A stretch of 64,000 nucleotides of DNA. Source: Gerris lacustris (Eukaryota; Arthropoda; Insecta; Hemiptera; Gerridae). Shown here in pieces: positions 43,690 to 56,479 of this stretch. Location: assembly GCA_951217055.1 (NCBI GenBank), contig OX578280.1, positions 43,465,882-43,529,881 of the forward strand, in the 5' to 3' direction. The number at the start of each line of letters is the position of its first letter. Within the stretch, counting starts at the first letter, position 1. The position numbers and the translations under genes are program-made. The notes under the pieces were generated by a model. That model had not been told where the DNA came from. It was given only the letters and a program-made list of their open reading frames with translations, and did no database searches.

Positions 43690-45690
43690 ATTTCATTTTA
43701 AGTTTTGCAACTTTATAATTATTGATTTTTTTTTTTTTTTTCATTTTCTTTTCCCTATCAAAAAAATTAATTGAAGAAATCAGAAAGTTGATAATTTAAT
43801 AATAATAAGCAATAAATGTCGGCTGACATATGGCCCTCATACAGTGCAGACATACGTGTGTTTCCCGGCGTTTAGGTGTAGCCGTAGCTGCATTGGAAGA
43901 CATGATATGGTCATCCGTCAGTATACTAAAAAGATTTGAGAGGAAGATAGCTATTATCTCTGATTATACTTGTGGCCGGTCTCTCACTGTATCTGTGATA
44001 TATAAGTGACAAACTCTTTACACTGTGGAACTCAGTCACAGCTTTGTGTACCGCTAACTAACCGACAGTTCCTCAATTCCTCCCCTCCTTGTGTACGTCT
44101 CAACTCAGTCTAGTTGTCATTCTGTTCTCTTGCCGTCTAATGTTCCCCTGTGCCTCTGATTCCGTCTGTGTAATATTTATTACGATTTTAAACTCGTTTT
44201 AAAATCGTATCTATTCTATAATACAAGTTTGTTTTCTAAATAGTTAAAACCATTATCAATATTTCTAATATAAATCATTGGTAAATAATAAATTCAACAT
44301 GAGCCAATAAATATATTAAAAGAAAATGAAACCCAAATTATCAATTAAAATGATCAAGTTTGCATCTAGTTATGAGTTACTGACGTACATTCACACTGGC
44401 GGACATAATAAATCTGTTTTCCTCTTTAGAAAAATCAGATTTCACATTACGTCTTATTAATGATATGATAAACTCTTGAACCTCTCGCTTTCTTTTATTT
44501 TAAATACTATTATTATTGGAATTATCTACTAGTCGGTATTTATAATTTTTGCGTATATTTGTAGTAAAGTTTATTTGTTGGTGTTAGTTGTAGCGTATTA
44601 GTGTAGTGTAATGAAAAAATTTAGGAATTTTATTGAAGCTCTTCTGCCATTTGAGAAAAAGGATGAAAAAAAGGAAGAAGAATGGATAGGTAGATATTTC
44701 ATTAAATTTATCACGAATTGGTTTTTTTTTCCTTTTTTTTAGGAGTAATATTTAATATTAGTCGTTAGACATAGAAAGTTTAAGAAGTTTCGAATAAAAA
44801 AATGTAAAAAAAACATTGTTTAAGAACATTAATGAGTTTCAAAGAAATGAAAAAACTCACTTTGACTATTAATTAGTAATAAGTGGATAATAAATATTAC
44901 TTTGATGGACATTCATTCTTTAAAACTTCATTAAATTCAGGGGACATCCAAACGTGTAAATCCCAATATTTTCTATATACTGCGTGCAATTGGAGCCTTT
45001 GCACTCTTGAAAGTATTGATGTAAAAAAAAAATATAAATAAACAACAATTAAAGAACGGCATTTGTTTTGCTTAAATACCAATTAAATATTAGTCCAGTT
45101 CTCAGAAGATGTCTATTTCTCTACTGAATTTATTTGAACAGACTAGGGTAGAATCACTACAAAAGTACATTAACAACTTAGTCCGACATCTATTAACTAT
45201 CACTAACTGTTTGGGTAAATTTGTTAGATTAGGATTATTTACCTACATTATTTTTGGGAAGTTGTTCAACCAAGATTTTTTTGCAACTTTCTCGTAGTGA
45301 ATGAAACTGAAAGAGGGAAATTTATCATGTATTGAATAAAACTGAAAGAGAAAAATTGATGAGTTGGTGAATGAAAATGAAAAAAAAAATATTGAAGTCC
45401 TGTCAATATTAGTTCGCGTGAGGGGTATATTGAGCAGTATTATTTCAGTATGTGGCAAGTCGTGGTCTGAGATTGATAGTCGTTATATAGTGATAATGAT
45501 AATCAGTAAGCAAAGATAACAATATGCAAAGTAGTTCGAATATAAAAGCCCTCACTTCTTATATTTATAAGCAGATTTAGTTAAAACTTAGTTTTACGAG
45601 TCTCCCCCTCTAATTAACTCTTTTGAACTCTCTATACTTTATCAAAAAACTATTTTGTAAAACAATTTACCCCTTCAAAACAAAATCGGG
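43690..45690. other. Mostly unassigned
   Basis: A more complex, C/T-rich stretch at 43840-44160 resembles an LTR or promoter in composition but has no supporting features. A possible tiny two-exon gene at 44611-44769 is listed separately. Confidence 0.35.
44611..44769 (+). CDS. Speculative short spliced ORF
   Basis: An ATG at 44611 opens 'MKKFRNFIEALLPFEKKDEK', continuing with a Lys/Glu-rich end to 44689. A GT at 44690 and a strong pyrimidine tract ending AG at 44742 would define a 53-bp intron. The joined frame then runs nine codons to a TAG at 44767-44769, for about 34 residues. The predicted donor (gtagat) is weak and nothing homologous is recognised. It may be a fragment of a larger gene or chance. 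Confidence 0.12.
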
Positions 45691-45705
45691 GCTGCTTCGC
45701 AGCAG

Positions 45706-45757
45706 CAGAAAGCAGCATTGGGCGTGGACAGTACTTGGATGGGTGACCGTTTTGAAC
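45706..45757 (+). rRNA. 5S rRNA pseudogene fragment (3' internal region)
   Basis: 'agcagcattgggcgtgg' followed by 'acagtacttggatgggtgac' matches the 5S internal control region: end of box A (AAGCAGC), intermediate element (GTCGGGC-like) and box C (GG..AGTACTTGGATGGG.GACC). The 5' half and the terminal helix are absent. A T9 run follows at about 45766-45774. It could be the head of a 5S-derived SINE (SINE3) or a plain pseudogene. Confidence 0.75.
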
Positions 45758-45893
45758 TAATTGATTTTTTTTTTATTACCATTTTTCAAAAAAAAAGTTT
45801 ATACATTACTTAAATTTTTTTTATTCCATTTATTTAAATTTTGGTGGTATTTTGACAAATGTGAACAAACTTTGACGTTTAACAAAAGTATAG

Positions 45894-46541
45894 TAGGCTA
45901 GTCAAATAGTACTCTAAAATTCGATAAAATCGCAAACAAACGGCTAGTTCTGATTTTTTAATATGTTTTTAGGAGCACTACCAGTAGTCTATATCCAATT
46001 TTGCAGCTTCGAAAGACCTGTGCTAGCTGCGTAGCACTCGAAAAACCACGAACTTTTCTCACATTTTGCGGTTTTCTCACTATATCTCCTAAACTATGAG
46101 TTTTGTCAGGAAAAATGATATACGCATTTAAAGTACGTTAATTTTTCTACAAGTTGAGGCCAAAATCATTTCTTTAGGTCCAATAGTTACCAAGATCCAG
46201 CCCTCCAAAAATTGACAATTTTTTCCAAAAAAGTGAAATTTTAAGATTTGGTCAACTTTTGACCCCGAAATGGGGGATATACTCATTTTACGGGTAATGT
46301 CATATGAAGAGATGTTGTAGCAAATGTAATAAGCTTTAATTTCATTACAGAACAATGTCTGTAGGTGTTATAATTTTTTTCTTCGAGTGCTACGCAGCTA
46401 GCTCAGGTCTTCGAAGCTGCAAAATTGGATATAGACTACTGGTAGTGCTCCTAACATCACTTATTAAAACCACAACACTTGATTAAAAAATCAGAAATAG
46501 CCGTTAGTTTGCGATTTTAACGTACTATATGACTGGCCTAT
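45894..46541. mobile_element. Foldback/MITE, 648 bp
   Basis: 'taggctagtcaaatagta' at the left matches the inverse 'tactatatgactggccta' at the right. The arms are about 145 bp and include 'gcgtagcactcgaa'/'ttcgagtgctacgc'. The loop is about 46040-46376. TA flanks are compatible with a TA target. The frame at 46128-46355 is loop sequence without domains. Confidence 0.8.
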
Positions 46542-46559
46542 AGCACTGAATTAATAATT

Positions 46560-47150
46560 ATGTTTGCTTATAACTTTTAAACTAATTAATGGAATTTTAT
46601 CAGGTTTTTTAATATTTGTTTCTTATTTTTTACCGGCTATATGTCAAAAACGTATTTATATTTTCGGTATTATTCACCGTCAAAGTTTCATAATTAAAAA
46701 ATGGATTACTTCAAAATGGCGGCCAATATTAAAATGTAATATAGTGGATTTGTTAGTCATACAGAGAGGTACATTCTTGCCAATTTTCAACTCGAACGGA
46801 CCATTTTCGCTTTTTTTAGAATTTTTGCTGACGCAGCAAACTGGGTTGAAGATGGCGGAAAATGTTGATTTTCAGGGTGGCACAGGCACAACTGAAGTAA
46901 GGACTGTTTTTCTGCCAAGTTTCTACTCTCTAGGTTGAATACCCTGGGCGTTACGATGATAACACACATACATACATACATACATACGTACACACATACA
47001 TATACACAGACGTCATGCTGAAAACCACTCAGGAGGTCGTAAAAACACCTAAAACGGACAGTTCAGTTGAAATCTCGAAACAAAAATGTTGGGTGAAAAC
47101 AATACGTTTTCCTACTATATAGGTGAGGAAAAATAAAAAAATAAATTGGA
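46560..47150. other. Unassigned, contains (CATA)n
   Basis: A frame at 46564-46938 lacks domains. A (catacata) run at about 46968-46987 is followed by 'acacacatacatatacacag'. The ending 'cctactatataggtgaggaa' is typical of AT-rich dispersed repeats, but no boundary was found. Confidence 0.4.
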
Positions 47151-47489
47151 AAGGATTTGGCTAGGTACTTTCGAGCGGTTTTTATTGTGTTTGAATAATA
47201 AACATACATGCATGTAAAGGCATTTGTTTCACGACATTATAATGAATGGTTCAAAAGTTATAGCTAAAACAAACTTTTAGATGACCGCCATCATGACATG
47301 GCGTCGATTATGCTGATGATTATGCATGAGGGTCCGTATACCTTTGTGCTGAAAGCGTATACTTGGCCAATTTATTTTGAAGTTTACATTTTTAGTTCAT
47401 GAAGTTAAGAATATTAGTAAGATTGCTTCATGTTAGTTAATCTGGAAAGCTTAAGATTAGGTTTTGATGGAAACAATGATAGTCCATTG

Positions 47490-47880
47490 TTTTGAAATGT
47501 GAATCCTTAAGAAGTTGTAGTTTAATGCTCTGATAACTATTATATTTGTTATTAATGGTTTGAATAGTTGGAGTTTAATACGAAGATAATGGCTATTTTT
47601 AGATATCAATCTTGTTATAGTCGAAGTTTAATGCTGAGACAACGATTGTTTTCAGACATCAATCTTGTTCTAGTCGAAGTTTAATACCAAGGAAACGATT
47701 GTTTTCAGATATCAATCTTGATCTTGTTGTAGTCAAAGTTTAATACACAGTTAATGATTGTTTTCAGTTATCCATCTTGTTCCAGTGGAAGTTAAATACC
47801 AAGACAATGATTGTTTTTAGATATCAATCTTGTTCTAGTCGAAATTTAATACCAAGACAAGGATTGTTTTAAGGAGATAT
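47490..47880. repeat. Diverged minisatellite, about 54-bp unit
   Basis: At least five successive units share 'aatcttgttctagtcgaagt', 'ttaataccaagacaa' and 'gattgttttcagatatc'. Units begin near 47609, 47662, 47715 (with a 6-base insert), 47774 and 47827, with weaker ones upstream to about 47490. Confidence 0.85.
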
Positions 47881-47929
47881 AAATCCTTGTCTTAGTTTGT
47901 ATATAAGTCGATGTTTAGATATGGTAAGA

Positions 47930-48245
47930 ATGCTGTGGGGACCCTCCCCCTTCACCCCTCTTCTCCGAGTCTAGTCTATCTGTCTAATATTCTGCGAGGG
48001 GTGCCTCCCCCCCCCCCCCCCCCCCTCTCAGGAGTCCGTGTTGCCCCAGGCTGCCGCCTCGAAGCGCCCCGGGCGCCCTTGGCTCGACCAGTCCACCGTT
48101 AGCTTCCCGCTAAACAACCCGGACTTTGCGCGCCAAAGGAACCAAAAACCGTATCAGAGATTCGCTTATCTCTTCTCAGCACATCTTCCTTCACTCTATA
48201 CCTAAATCCCCCCCCCCCCCCCCCCCCAAAAAAAAAGCCAGAGTT
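47930..48245. other. GC-rich stretch with C homopolymers
   Basis: Runs of C19 (about 48008-48026) and C17 (about 48209-48226) flank a GC-rich 'gcgccccgggcgcc' palindrome. Possibly the edge of a hAT-like element, but no termini or target duplication were found. Confidence 0.35.
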
Positions 48246-48359
48246 TTCCGTTATTTTATCAAAATTTAAATCGTTCAATCGTTTACCTGTATATATTATT
48301 TTGATCACAACATTGGAGTTCTTCGTTCTATTTTTCCTCATTTTAATATAAAGGTATTA

Positions 48360-49530
48360 AAATTCGTCCTTTAACATTTGTATCTTTGCTTTTAACATTG
48401 TATTAACATTTTTTAAAAAATAGTTTTTAATGGAAAACTATTTCATAAATACATCGTACTATTTACAATAATAGTTTAATGTGTTTTTTATGGTTCTTTA
48501 TAGTTTATTATATAATATGACAGTTATTAATTAAAAAAAAAAAAAAAATTAACCTAAGCAGGAAGATTTTCAAGAAATTAAATTATAATATTATTAGTTA
48601 ATTGTTATCGCGAAATATAATAAATTATATTTTGTTAAGACATTGTGACACTTCATATTTGTTAATTGTATTAAATGAATTGTTATGCATTCTATTATGA
48701 TTTATTATTATTTCGTTTTCATGGCAATTATTAAAATTTGCTTCTTTCTAGTAATAGAAAGGCAAATCATTATTTATATTTAATTAATTTTGGATGTTCA
48801 GCGGCAAAGCCTTTATTTATATTATATATTTGTTATTGTTTTATGATTTTTATTTTTATCTGAAACAATTCTATGTTTCCTTTAGAAAAGTTGAGTTGTT
48901 TTCAAGTTGTGTGTAGCTTCTCGTGTTATATAAAAGTCTATGAGGATTAACTAAATCTCAATAAATTCGTCAACTAAAGTTGTTTATACCTGTCTGTAAT
49001 AAACATTATCTCCTGTTGTTTGTGACAACAAACTAACCAATTTAATAATTTAAATTTTATTTATCATTATCATCTGTAGGTATATAATTTGTTTGAAAAA
49101 TTTATAACAAATCTTCTTTTATAAGACGATATTCTAGATGTAACTGTCAGCATGTTACAAAAAAAAAAAACAGAAAATATATAGTCGCGATTTAAAAATA
49201 AATCCTATGAGTTTATGCTTATATACAATTATTTTGACTTAAAGTGACATGATTTAATAAATGTTTTCTACGATAAAGGCATAGATACTTCAAACAATTA
49301 GTAGATATCTTATACAACAACCATTAAAGTTTTAAAAAACTATAAACAAAGCTATTATATTTGACACAGATTGTCCTTTACTCTATTGAAAATTAAAAAG
49401 TAAACGCAAATATTACATAAAGAAATTAAATGATATTACTTAATATTGTATGCAAATATTATATTGAAACACAAAACTATTTTATCTCTTACTTTATATA
49501 AAGTTTCGTCGGAAAAAAATTTAATATAAT
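48360..49530. other. No feature recognised
   Basis: Very AT-rich, non-coding sequence with an A-run near 48534-48548. Confidence 0.5.
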
Positions 49531-49595
49531 ATTAGCCACAAGCAAGAAATGTAGTATTAGTATAACAAGAAATTGTTTCAGCAACATGGGTAAGA

Positions 49596-49744
49596 TAGGA
49601 TTATTAGGGAACATAATATGATGATAAGAATATCAGCTTAGATGTCAATATCAGTATCTAAGATTAGTTAATCTTAGATGCTGATATCGACACCTCAGTT
49701 GATATTCTTATTATCATAATAATTATGATCCCTAATAATCCTTT
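49596..49744. repeat. 149-bp hairpin repeat
   Basis: 'aggattattagggaacata' opens and the inverse 'cctaataatcct' closes. The centre is 'taagatta gtt aatctta'. The right half and its left flank ('caagaaattgtttcagcaac') recur at 49945-50070, so the unit is part of a larger duplication. Confidence 0.8.
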
Positions 49745-49774
49745 AATATATTCTTAACATAAATCAAGAGACGT

Positions 49775-50205
49775 CTATATATATATATGCTATTGCTAAT
49801 TCTATGTATCTACATCTATATATCCTACTCCTTACTCTATGTATCTACGTCTATATATCCTAGAGCTAATTATATGTATTTACGTCTATATATCTTATTA
49901 CTACTAGCCACAAGCAACTAGTTAGAACAAGAAATATTGTACGAGTATAAAAGAAATTGTTTCAGCAACAAGGGTAACTAATATTTGATGCTGATATTAA
50001 CATCTTAGTTGATATTCTTATTATCATAATTATGTTTCCTAATAATCTTATCTATTCATGACAAAAAAAGATACTTCTATGTATCTTATTGCCAAGTCTA
50101 TGTATATGTATCAACGTTTATCTATCCTATTGTTAACTATATGTATCTACGTCTATATATCTTATTACTAAATCTATGTGTCCTCGTCTATATATCTCAT
50201 TACAT
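49775..50205. repeat. Minisatellite, about 33-bp unit, in two blocks
   Basis: 'ctatgtatctacgtctatat' followed by 'atcctattgctaa'-like sequence is repeated four times at 49787-49905 and four times at 50097-50205. The half-hairpin duplication lies between the blocks. Confidence 0.8.
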
Positions 50206-50209
50206 AATA

Positions 50210-50757
50210 TAATACAATCAGTCTCATATATTTATTTATCCGATAAATATGCGTTAGCTATTAAAATAAATATACTGACTTCACTAATTACACTAAACTC
50301 CAAGTATCTAACACTTATTCCTTTTATCATCTTCCGTTCATTAGGGTAAAAAATGAAATTATTGCTAAAAATTAACTTCATAAGTTAACACGTACGTCCT
50401 TAAATGACCTGTTACTGTCTTGATTGCAGTTATAATGAATCTACAAAATATTTGCCGAAACAAATAAATAACTGAAAAATTCATTTACATAAATACCGAG
50501 TATGAGACGTAAATATAATAATGGTAATGTATCGAAAATTTTAAAAATAAATATTTAATAGTCCACAGTAATTGATCTAATACTATTCTTACGAGTTTAC
50601 ACAATGTTACAAAGATATAAATTGACATTGTGATATAAAAATTATCAGTACATATTGTATTAATTAAGATAAAATAATATAATTAGTATCACATAATCAT
50701 AACTTATAACTTAATAACATTGTACTGTAAATTGACACTACCTACTACTATGAAACT

Positions 50758-50758
<1 letters not shown>
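50210..50758. other. No feature recognised
   Basis: AT-rich non-coding sequence. Confidence 0.5.

Positions 50759-50759
<1 letters not shown>

Positions 50760-50826
<67 letters not shown>
50760..50826. repeat. (TA)n microsatellite
   Basis: About 66 bases of TA. Confidence 0.95.
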
Positions 50827-50829
<3 letters not shown>

Positions 50830-50830
<1 letters not shown>

Positions 50831-51893
50831 GGCTAAATTAGATAAAATAAAAATAATATTAGATTAAAATAACATAATATACATAGTTGTATAAGTTCTT
50901 TGACAGTCATAAGTCCTCCTCAGATTATTAGTATTATACGATAATAACCAATACACATACAATACAAGTATAAGTGTTAACCTAATACATTATTAGATTG
51001 TTATGTTACTAATAGCACGTCTTCCAATAAGATTGCTCTTAACTAACTAATACACTAGGTCTTAATAACAAACCTAATCATCTATAATAATTACTACTAA
51101 ACTTAATAATTATTTCGGGTAAACCTCTCTAAGGTGATTCCTACTGTTTTGAATTTGTAACTTTTTACTTTTAGATACCATGGAAACCATAATAAAAATA
51201 AATCAGGCTCTGAACCGTGTCAGGTAAATGTTTAAATGGTATACAATTGTAATATTCTTTTAATGAATTAAACTAACACATTTGGAAGATGATTGAATTA
51301 ATTGAAAACTAACTTCTCCTTATTAAAATTGCAATTGAGATATTATTTCTAAAATTTCATCTCAGCCAGTACATAACTTATAACTATTGAAATTTTGAAC
51401 TTAAACACAATTGCATTGAATGAACAATCCCAGTGCATATATCATACAAGCAATGCTGCAATATAATAATTAAATAGACTATAGAATGTACGGAGGCTGG
51501 TAATATTGATATATATTGAAATATGTATGTATGTTTGGGCAGGCAGGCAATCAACCTGATATCTGTTAACTATATTACTTAGTTTTGCATGTATATCTGA
51601 TGACTGCGAATGAAAATTCGTATAGTCATAACTCTGACAACTAAATCGTTAATTTTGATTTACGGAGAAATGTAAGCTTTTTCCAAACGCCTGTTTCAAT
51701 TCGCATTTACGCTTTACTGAATATTGTTGATAATATTAAATAAATTAAACGCAATTAGTTTCGGATTACTTTAAACCCATCCTCTTAAAAATATTAATCA
51801 AAATGAAATATTGATTAACTCAGAAATATAATTATATAGCCTAACAGCTTTTACTAACAAAAATGAAAATGAAACATATTCACTACAACAACA
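50830..51893. other. No feature recognised
   Basis: AT-rich non-coding sequence. Its last 26 bases form the left target duplication of the retroposed element that follows. Confidence 0.5.
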
Positions 51894-51919
51894 ACTACTA
51901 CTGCAAACATACTAAGTAC

Positions 51920-53120
51920 CAATTCTAGCGAAGTTTCAACCTAGCTGATTGGCTTATCATCGACATCCTGTGATATTAGGCTAGGTCATGTAAATATGTT
52001 TTGAACTAGGGTTAAGTATTTATTATTAGGTTTAGTCAGTGTTTAGATTAGGATCGACCACCGTTATCACCACCCCGGCTATTTGTTCAAACCGCGGTGG
52101 CTGAGTCTCTCTCTCGGAGAGGCGGTGGCCGAATTTTCATGTGATATTAGGCTTTAGTTGTTTTGTCATTAGGCTAGTGAGACATTAGGCTGCGTTAGGC
52201 AGGCCGGCTGCGTCAGGTCTCGTCCCGGTTATATGTTTCCCCGGAGTCGATTCCGTTCTGAAGCGGCCTTTTCGCCGCCAAGAGACGCAGTCGGAAACTT
52301 TGTTGGACCTAGTTATGTTGTGACCTTACCCTGCAGGATTCATCAACTTCTTCTGTACTCTACTCACCATCATCTGAAGCGTCTCTGGGTGTGAGGGGGT
52401 CCTCTGGTGCTGCGGCTTTGGGGCTGCGTCGGGGGGTGTCGCGGCCTCCGCTGGATCTATCGGTCGCTGGGGGGCCCGGGGAGAAGGTTCTTCTTCTATC
52501 GGAGGGAGAGGGGCCGGAAGCTCTGGGTGGCTCGGTGGGTTGGTGGGTCCACTGTGGGGGCGGATCCACCTCGGGGTATCTCTCTGGCTCGGGGTGCTGG
52601 TGGCCGCTGAGTGCTCGGGGGCGCTTTCTTCTTACCGTCATCGTCGTACAGAGAAGTAACTGACATCGATGAATCCTCAGCCTCTTCTTCCTGACTGGAG
52701 CAGGAAGCATAGAGGAAGGGTAAGTCTAGGAAACCAGGAGCACACGATCATCATATGAAACGATGATGACGTTGTAGTTCTTGGTAGTTAGTGATAATTA
52801 TAATTATATTCGCGTGAGGTACCATATGCTCCTTCAAGAGTATGGTACCCAAAATGGAGGGTTTTTCACCGGCAGGGATTTTAGTGGGGTAGGGGCTACC
52901 AGCGTCTGTCTCGGTGTCGGCTGAGCAGTCGGGAAGTAGCTCAATCCCCACACTCAGGGATCCCGGGTTCCTGCGATAGGTCTCGCTATGGAGAGTAGGA
53001 TAGCGAGGCTCCAGGGTGGCTTAGCTTAGCTTCATACACCCTGGGGCATAAAACTTTTGCCCTGCAGGCGCCGTTGTGTCTTTTCCCGCCATTCACAAAA
53101 AAAAAAAAAAAAAAAAAAAA
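51920..53120 (+). mobile_element. GC-rich retroposed sequence, 1.2 kb, poly(A) and 26-bp TSD
   Basis: The insert ends in an A run (about 53097-53120) and is flanked by identical 26-bp repeats (51894-51919 and 53121-53146), both starting actactactg and ending taagtac. Composition is strikingly GC-rich at 52040-53090 against an AT-rich surround. Poly(A) plus a long duplication indicate target-primed reverse transcription of an RNA. No RT, tRNA-like head or known domain was recognised. Frames of 116 codons (52360-52710, minus) and 90 codons (52391-52663, plus) are composition-driven. It could be an internally deleted LINE, a large SINE or a processed transcript. Confidence 0.8.
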
Positions 53121-53149
53121 ACTACTACTGCAAACATACTAAGTACTTA

Positions 53150-56100
53150 CTAAGAACAATACTTTTGTCTTACTACAAGGGATGTTCTTCAAGAAAAGAA
53201 GTAGGAGGAATTACAAAGTAAGAGAATAAAGTGTCTGCTTGTTAGGTAAAAACCAAAAATAAATTCTAAGGATAAACAATTAATTTAAAAAGGGGATGAA
53301 AAATTAACTTTTTTTATTTAAGTGTTGAATCATCATTAAGATCAGATTTGAAACTACCTATTCAATGTTAGTGCAGTTTATAATAAGGTTATTCTGGTAT
53401 TGTTTTATTTGTTTTTAAGAAGTATGAAACTAACATAGAAAAAGTTGGTTAATGTGCCAATAATTCTCTATTATAATATTTAAGCGAAACATAATATAAT
53501 TCGGTACTAGTAATGTGACGCATAAAGAACCCGCATTGAACCCCGCAATTTTCATTTTACTCTTGTATCGGCCACACCTACTTGTTTTCAATCCAAGATT
53601 TTTTCCATTCAGTCAGGTTTTTCCAACCAATCTCATCCGCGGGATCGTCACGGGCATGCGTAATGGATAAAAGCCGTTCCAACCCGACTTGTTACAGTGT
53701 TTCGACCGTCCTCTAAATTGTACCAACCCGCTCAGAGATCGTTTCAGAACCGTTTACTGTACGGTCCAAGTGTTCCTCTGACAATACTAATTATTGTTTT
53801 TTTTTTTAAATTCAATCATCACACCTATCAACAGGAAGGTTCCCTAACTGTTAGGTTTCCTTGAATATTTTTAATACGGTGCGAATTATAGTCCTAAACC
53901 CGTTCCAACCTGACATGATTTTACTACAGTACAATTTTAGCGCAGGCATATACAACCTGCTTTAAACGATTCCCAAACGATCCGCGGGACGATGCAAATC
54001 ATGGTACAAATAGAAGGATTGGAACAAACCAATATAGCTAGGTACCAGGAAATATGTTTTGCGGAAACTTTTTTATATTCTTGATCTACCTGAACAGAGC
54101 TTTAAAGACGTGTTATGCAAGCATACATTTTTTAAAACACTCTTTTTTCGGCTATATTAGTTTTCAATATGGCGGCAAAAAATTAAAAGTTTGCAATAAT
54201 ATATACACATTCTTTCCTGCTTTAAAACGATGTATGGCACACCTGCTGACTAAAATGATTTCTTTAGTCATCCGCCGTATTGAAAAATTAATTGTGAAAT
54301 TTACAAAACTATACAGTTGTCATTCAAATGATGAGACACACTTGTGCGCCAAATTTCGTTAAAATCGGTCAATTTTTACGCCAAATATTGTTAGTCAAAC
54401 AAACAGACAAACACATAAACTTTTAAACATCCCAAATCTCTAGAATTGAAGAACTCACTACGCTCGATCAATAATAAAAATATAATAAACATTTATATGG
54501 TAACCATTTCATTTTAGTACCAAATTATATTTATTTATTTATTTTTATAATTATTATATTTATAATTATTTATCTTTTGCAATCACTACGTTTGTACGAG
54601 TATATAGATATATCTTTATTAACACTCATTCTTCTCTGAAACTCACCGCCACAGAATATCTCTCATATCTTGGTCCTTGGTCTTCCTTTTCTCTATTGTG
54701 TTCCTAAGGAATCAATTCAATTATTTGATTTGGCCATATTTAATCCTTACATCTCACTAGGTTCTGAATCACCATTAGTTTAATTAAAAATTCCTTCGTT
54801 GACAAAGAAAGCAGACGAAACTAGTAGTCAGCTGGTCAATATATTGATCAGATATATTGCATTGTCCTTGTAATCTTCCACTTTCTTAGAGACGTCCATT
54901 CCTCACCACATTATGTTCTGCGTAAATTCTTCATACTGTATACGTTACTTCCTCCGTATGACCTAATATTGTATCCGAAAGGCTTAAAGGACTAAACTTC
55001 AATCGCATATTGACGAAGTGAGTTCTTCATTTCAGAGATTTGTGATCTTAAAATTTTGTTAGTTTGTCTAACTAAAACTGGCGTGTAAATTGACCGATTT
55101 AAACGAAATTTGGCATACAGATCCATTTCAGCATTTGTTACACCTGTATATAAGGAAGCTTCAGGCAAAATATTTTCAAGATCGTTAAGACATCAAATCG
55201 TTAACAATATTGTTAAACTGTTGTTATTGTAATATAAGGTGAACGCGACACAGTAAACTTCTACGTTAAAGTTATATGAAGCGCAGCAAAGTAAGCTCAT
55301 ATTATTTAAAGGTGTAGGCGATGTTTCATAAGAACAAGGTCTATGAACTAAATATGCAATATCAATGTTTATTTTAGACTATTTATAAGATGGACCTATT
55401 TATAAGCACAAAACTATCTTTCCATATCATTAAAAAAGTTTTTTAAACAAACAAGTCTAGCCACTTAAATAGAGTAGGGTATGTAATAAAACTGTGCTTG
55501 AAAGAAGGTCAGAGGAAAAATAATAGTAAATAAACTGTTAGAAAAAAGGGGGGTAATTGAGGGTTTATTTCTCACTTCGTGTTTTTTTTTCTTTAACAAT
55601 AAGGTTATTTATTAAAAATCTCCTTCATGAAGTATTTTGCCACTTTAGCCTCGTGGTAGCATGTGCGCTTCGCATACGAGGGGTAACATTTTTGTCCAAT
55701 AAAACCTTTAACTGAAGGAAGTTATTCGATTTGCACGTTTTTTTTAATACGGCAAGTAATTCAACTCAACTGTTCTCATTGGAAATATTTTATAATTAAT
55801 ATGGTTTTAAAATTTCACCTTATCTCTATTTAGTTTAAGGTAATAGGTTGAAAGCTAATTGTATAAAGTAATACATTTTTAGATAATAAAGATTCCAGTA
55901 ACTGAGATGAAGTTAATATGGGCTTTTCAGTCATTATTAAAACCCTCTAAAAAAAAAAAATTGTTTCGTAACAAAAAAGCGTTAGCAAAATGCAACGCGA
56001 TTGCAGGAAATCTATAAAGTTACTCTTTACTAAGAAGATGATTATTATAATTTTATAAGGGAATGGAGGACATGGCGGTCAGGTCATAATAACGAATACT

Positions 56101-56478
56101 GTTTTAGAGCGTTAGCGAAGGGTTGCCCATATATTTTCTTTTAATTCAAAAGCTCAATGTTCAAAGGGCCGCCCGACACCAGTGAAGCTGTGAGTAGAGG
56201 GAAGAGCCCCCCAGTAGTAAAAAAAGAAAATTTGGTACTATTATTAAACGAAAACAACTGATGGTTATAATTACAGTGGTAAGCTATCGGGCGATATACT
56301 GTAATAATAATATAATGTAATATTTTAGTATGTTTTGCCGCTTGGTAGCACCATCTACTGTCTGCAAAGTTTGAGCTCTTTAGTTAAGAAGAGTGGGCCT
56401 GTCAAAAGTTGCGTTACAATAAGTAGTATATCCTTTGCCGACCGAGAAATAAAGGAAATAACTAAATACCCATGTATG
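53150..56478. other. Long gene-poor stretch
   Basis: Contains phrases of decayed dispersed repeats ('aaaatcggtcaatttttacg' near 54361, then 'cagacaaacacataaac'). It also has a tRNA-like 5' half 'tagcctcgtggtagca' at 55648-55690 with an alanine-like anticodon loop cttcgca but no B box. The 54054-54362 frame has no domain. Confidence 0.45.
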
Positions 56479-56479
56479 T

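Noticed and set aside
49775..50205. CRISPR-like array
   Set aside because: Units of about 33 bp are tandem and degenerate with no spacers; eukaryotic minisatellite.
52360..52710. 116-codon Pro/Arg-rich frame in the GC-rich retroposon
   Set aside because: It is antisense to the poly(A)-defined orientation and explained by base composition; no domain.
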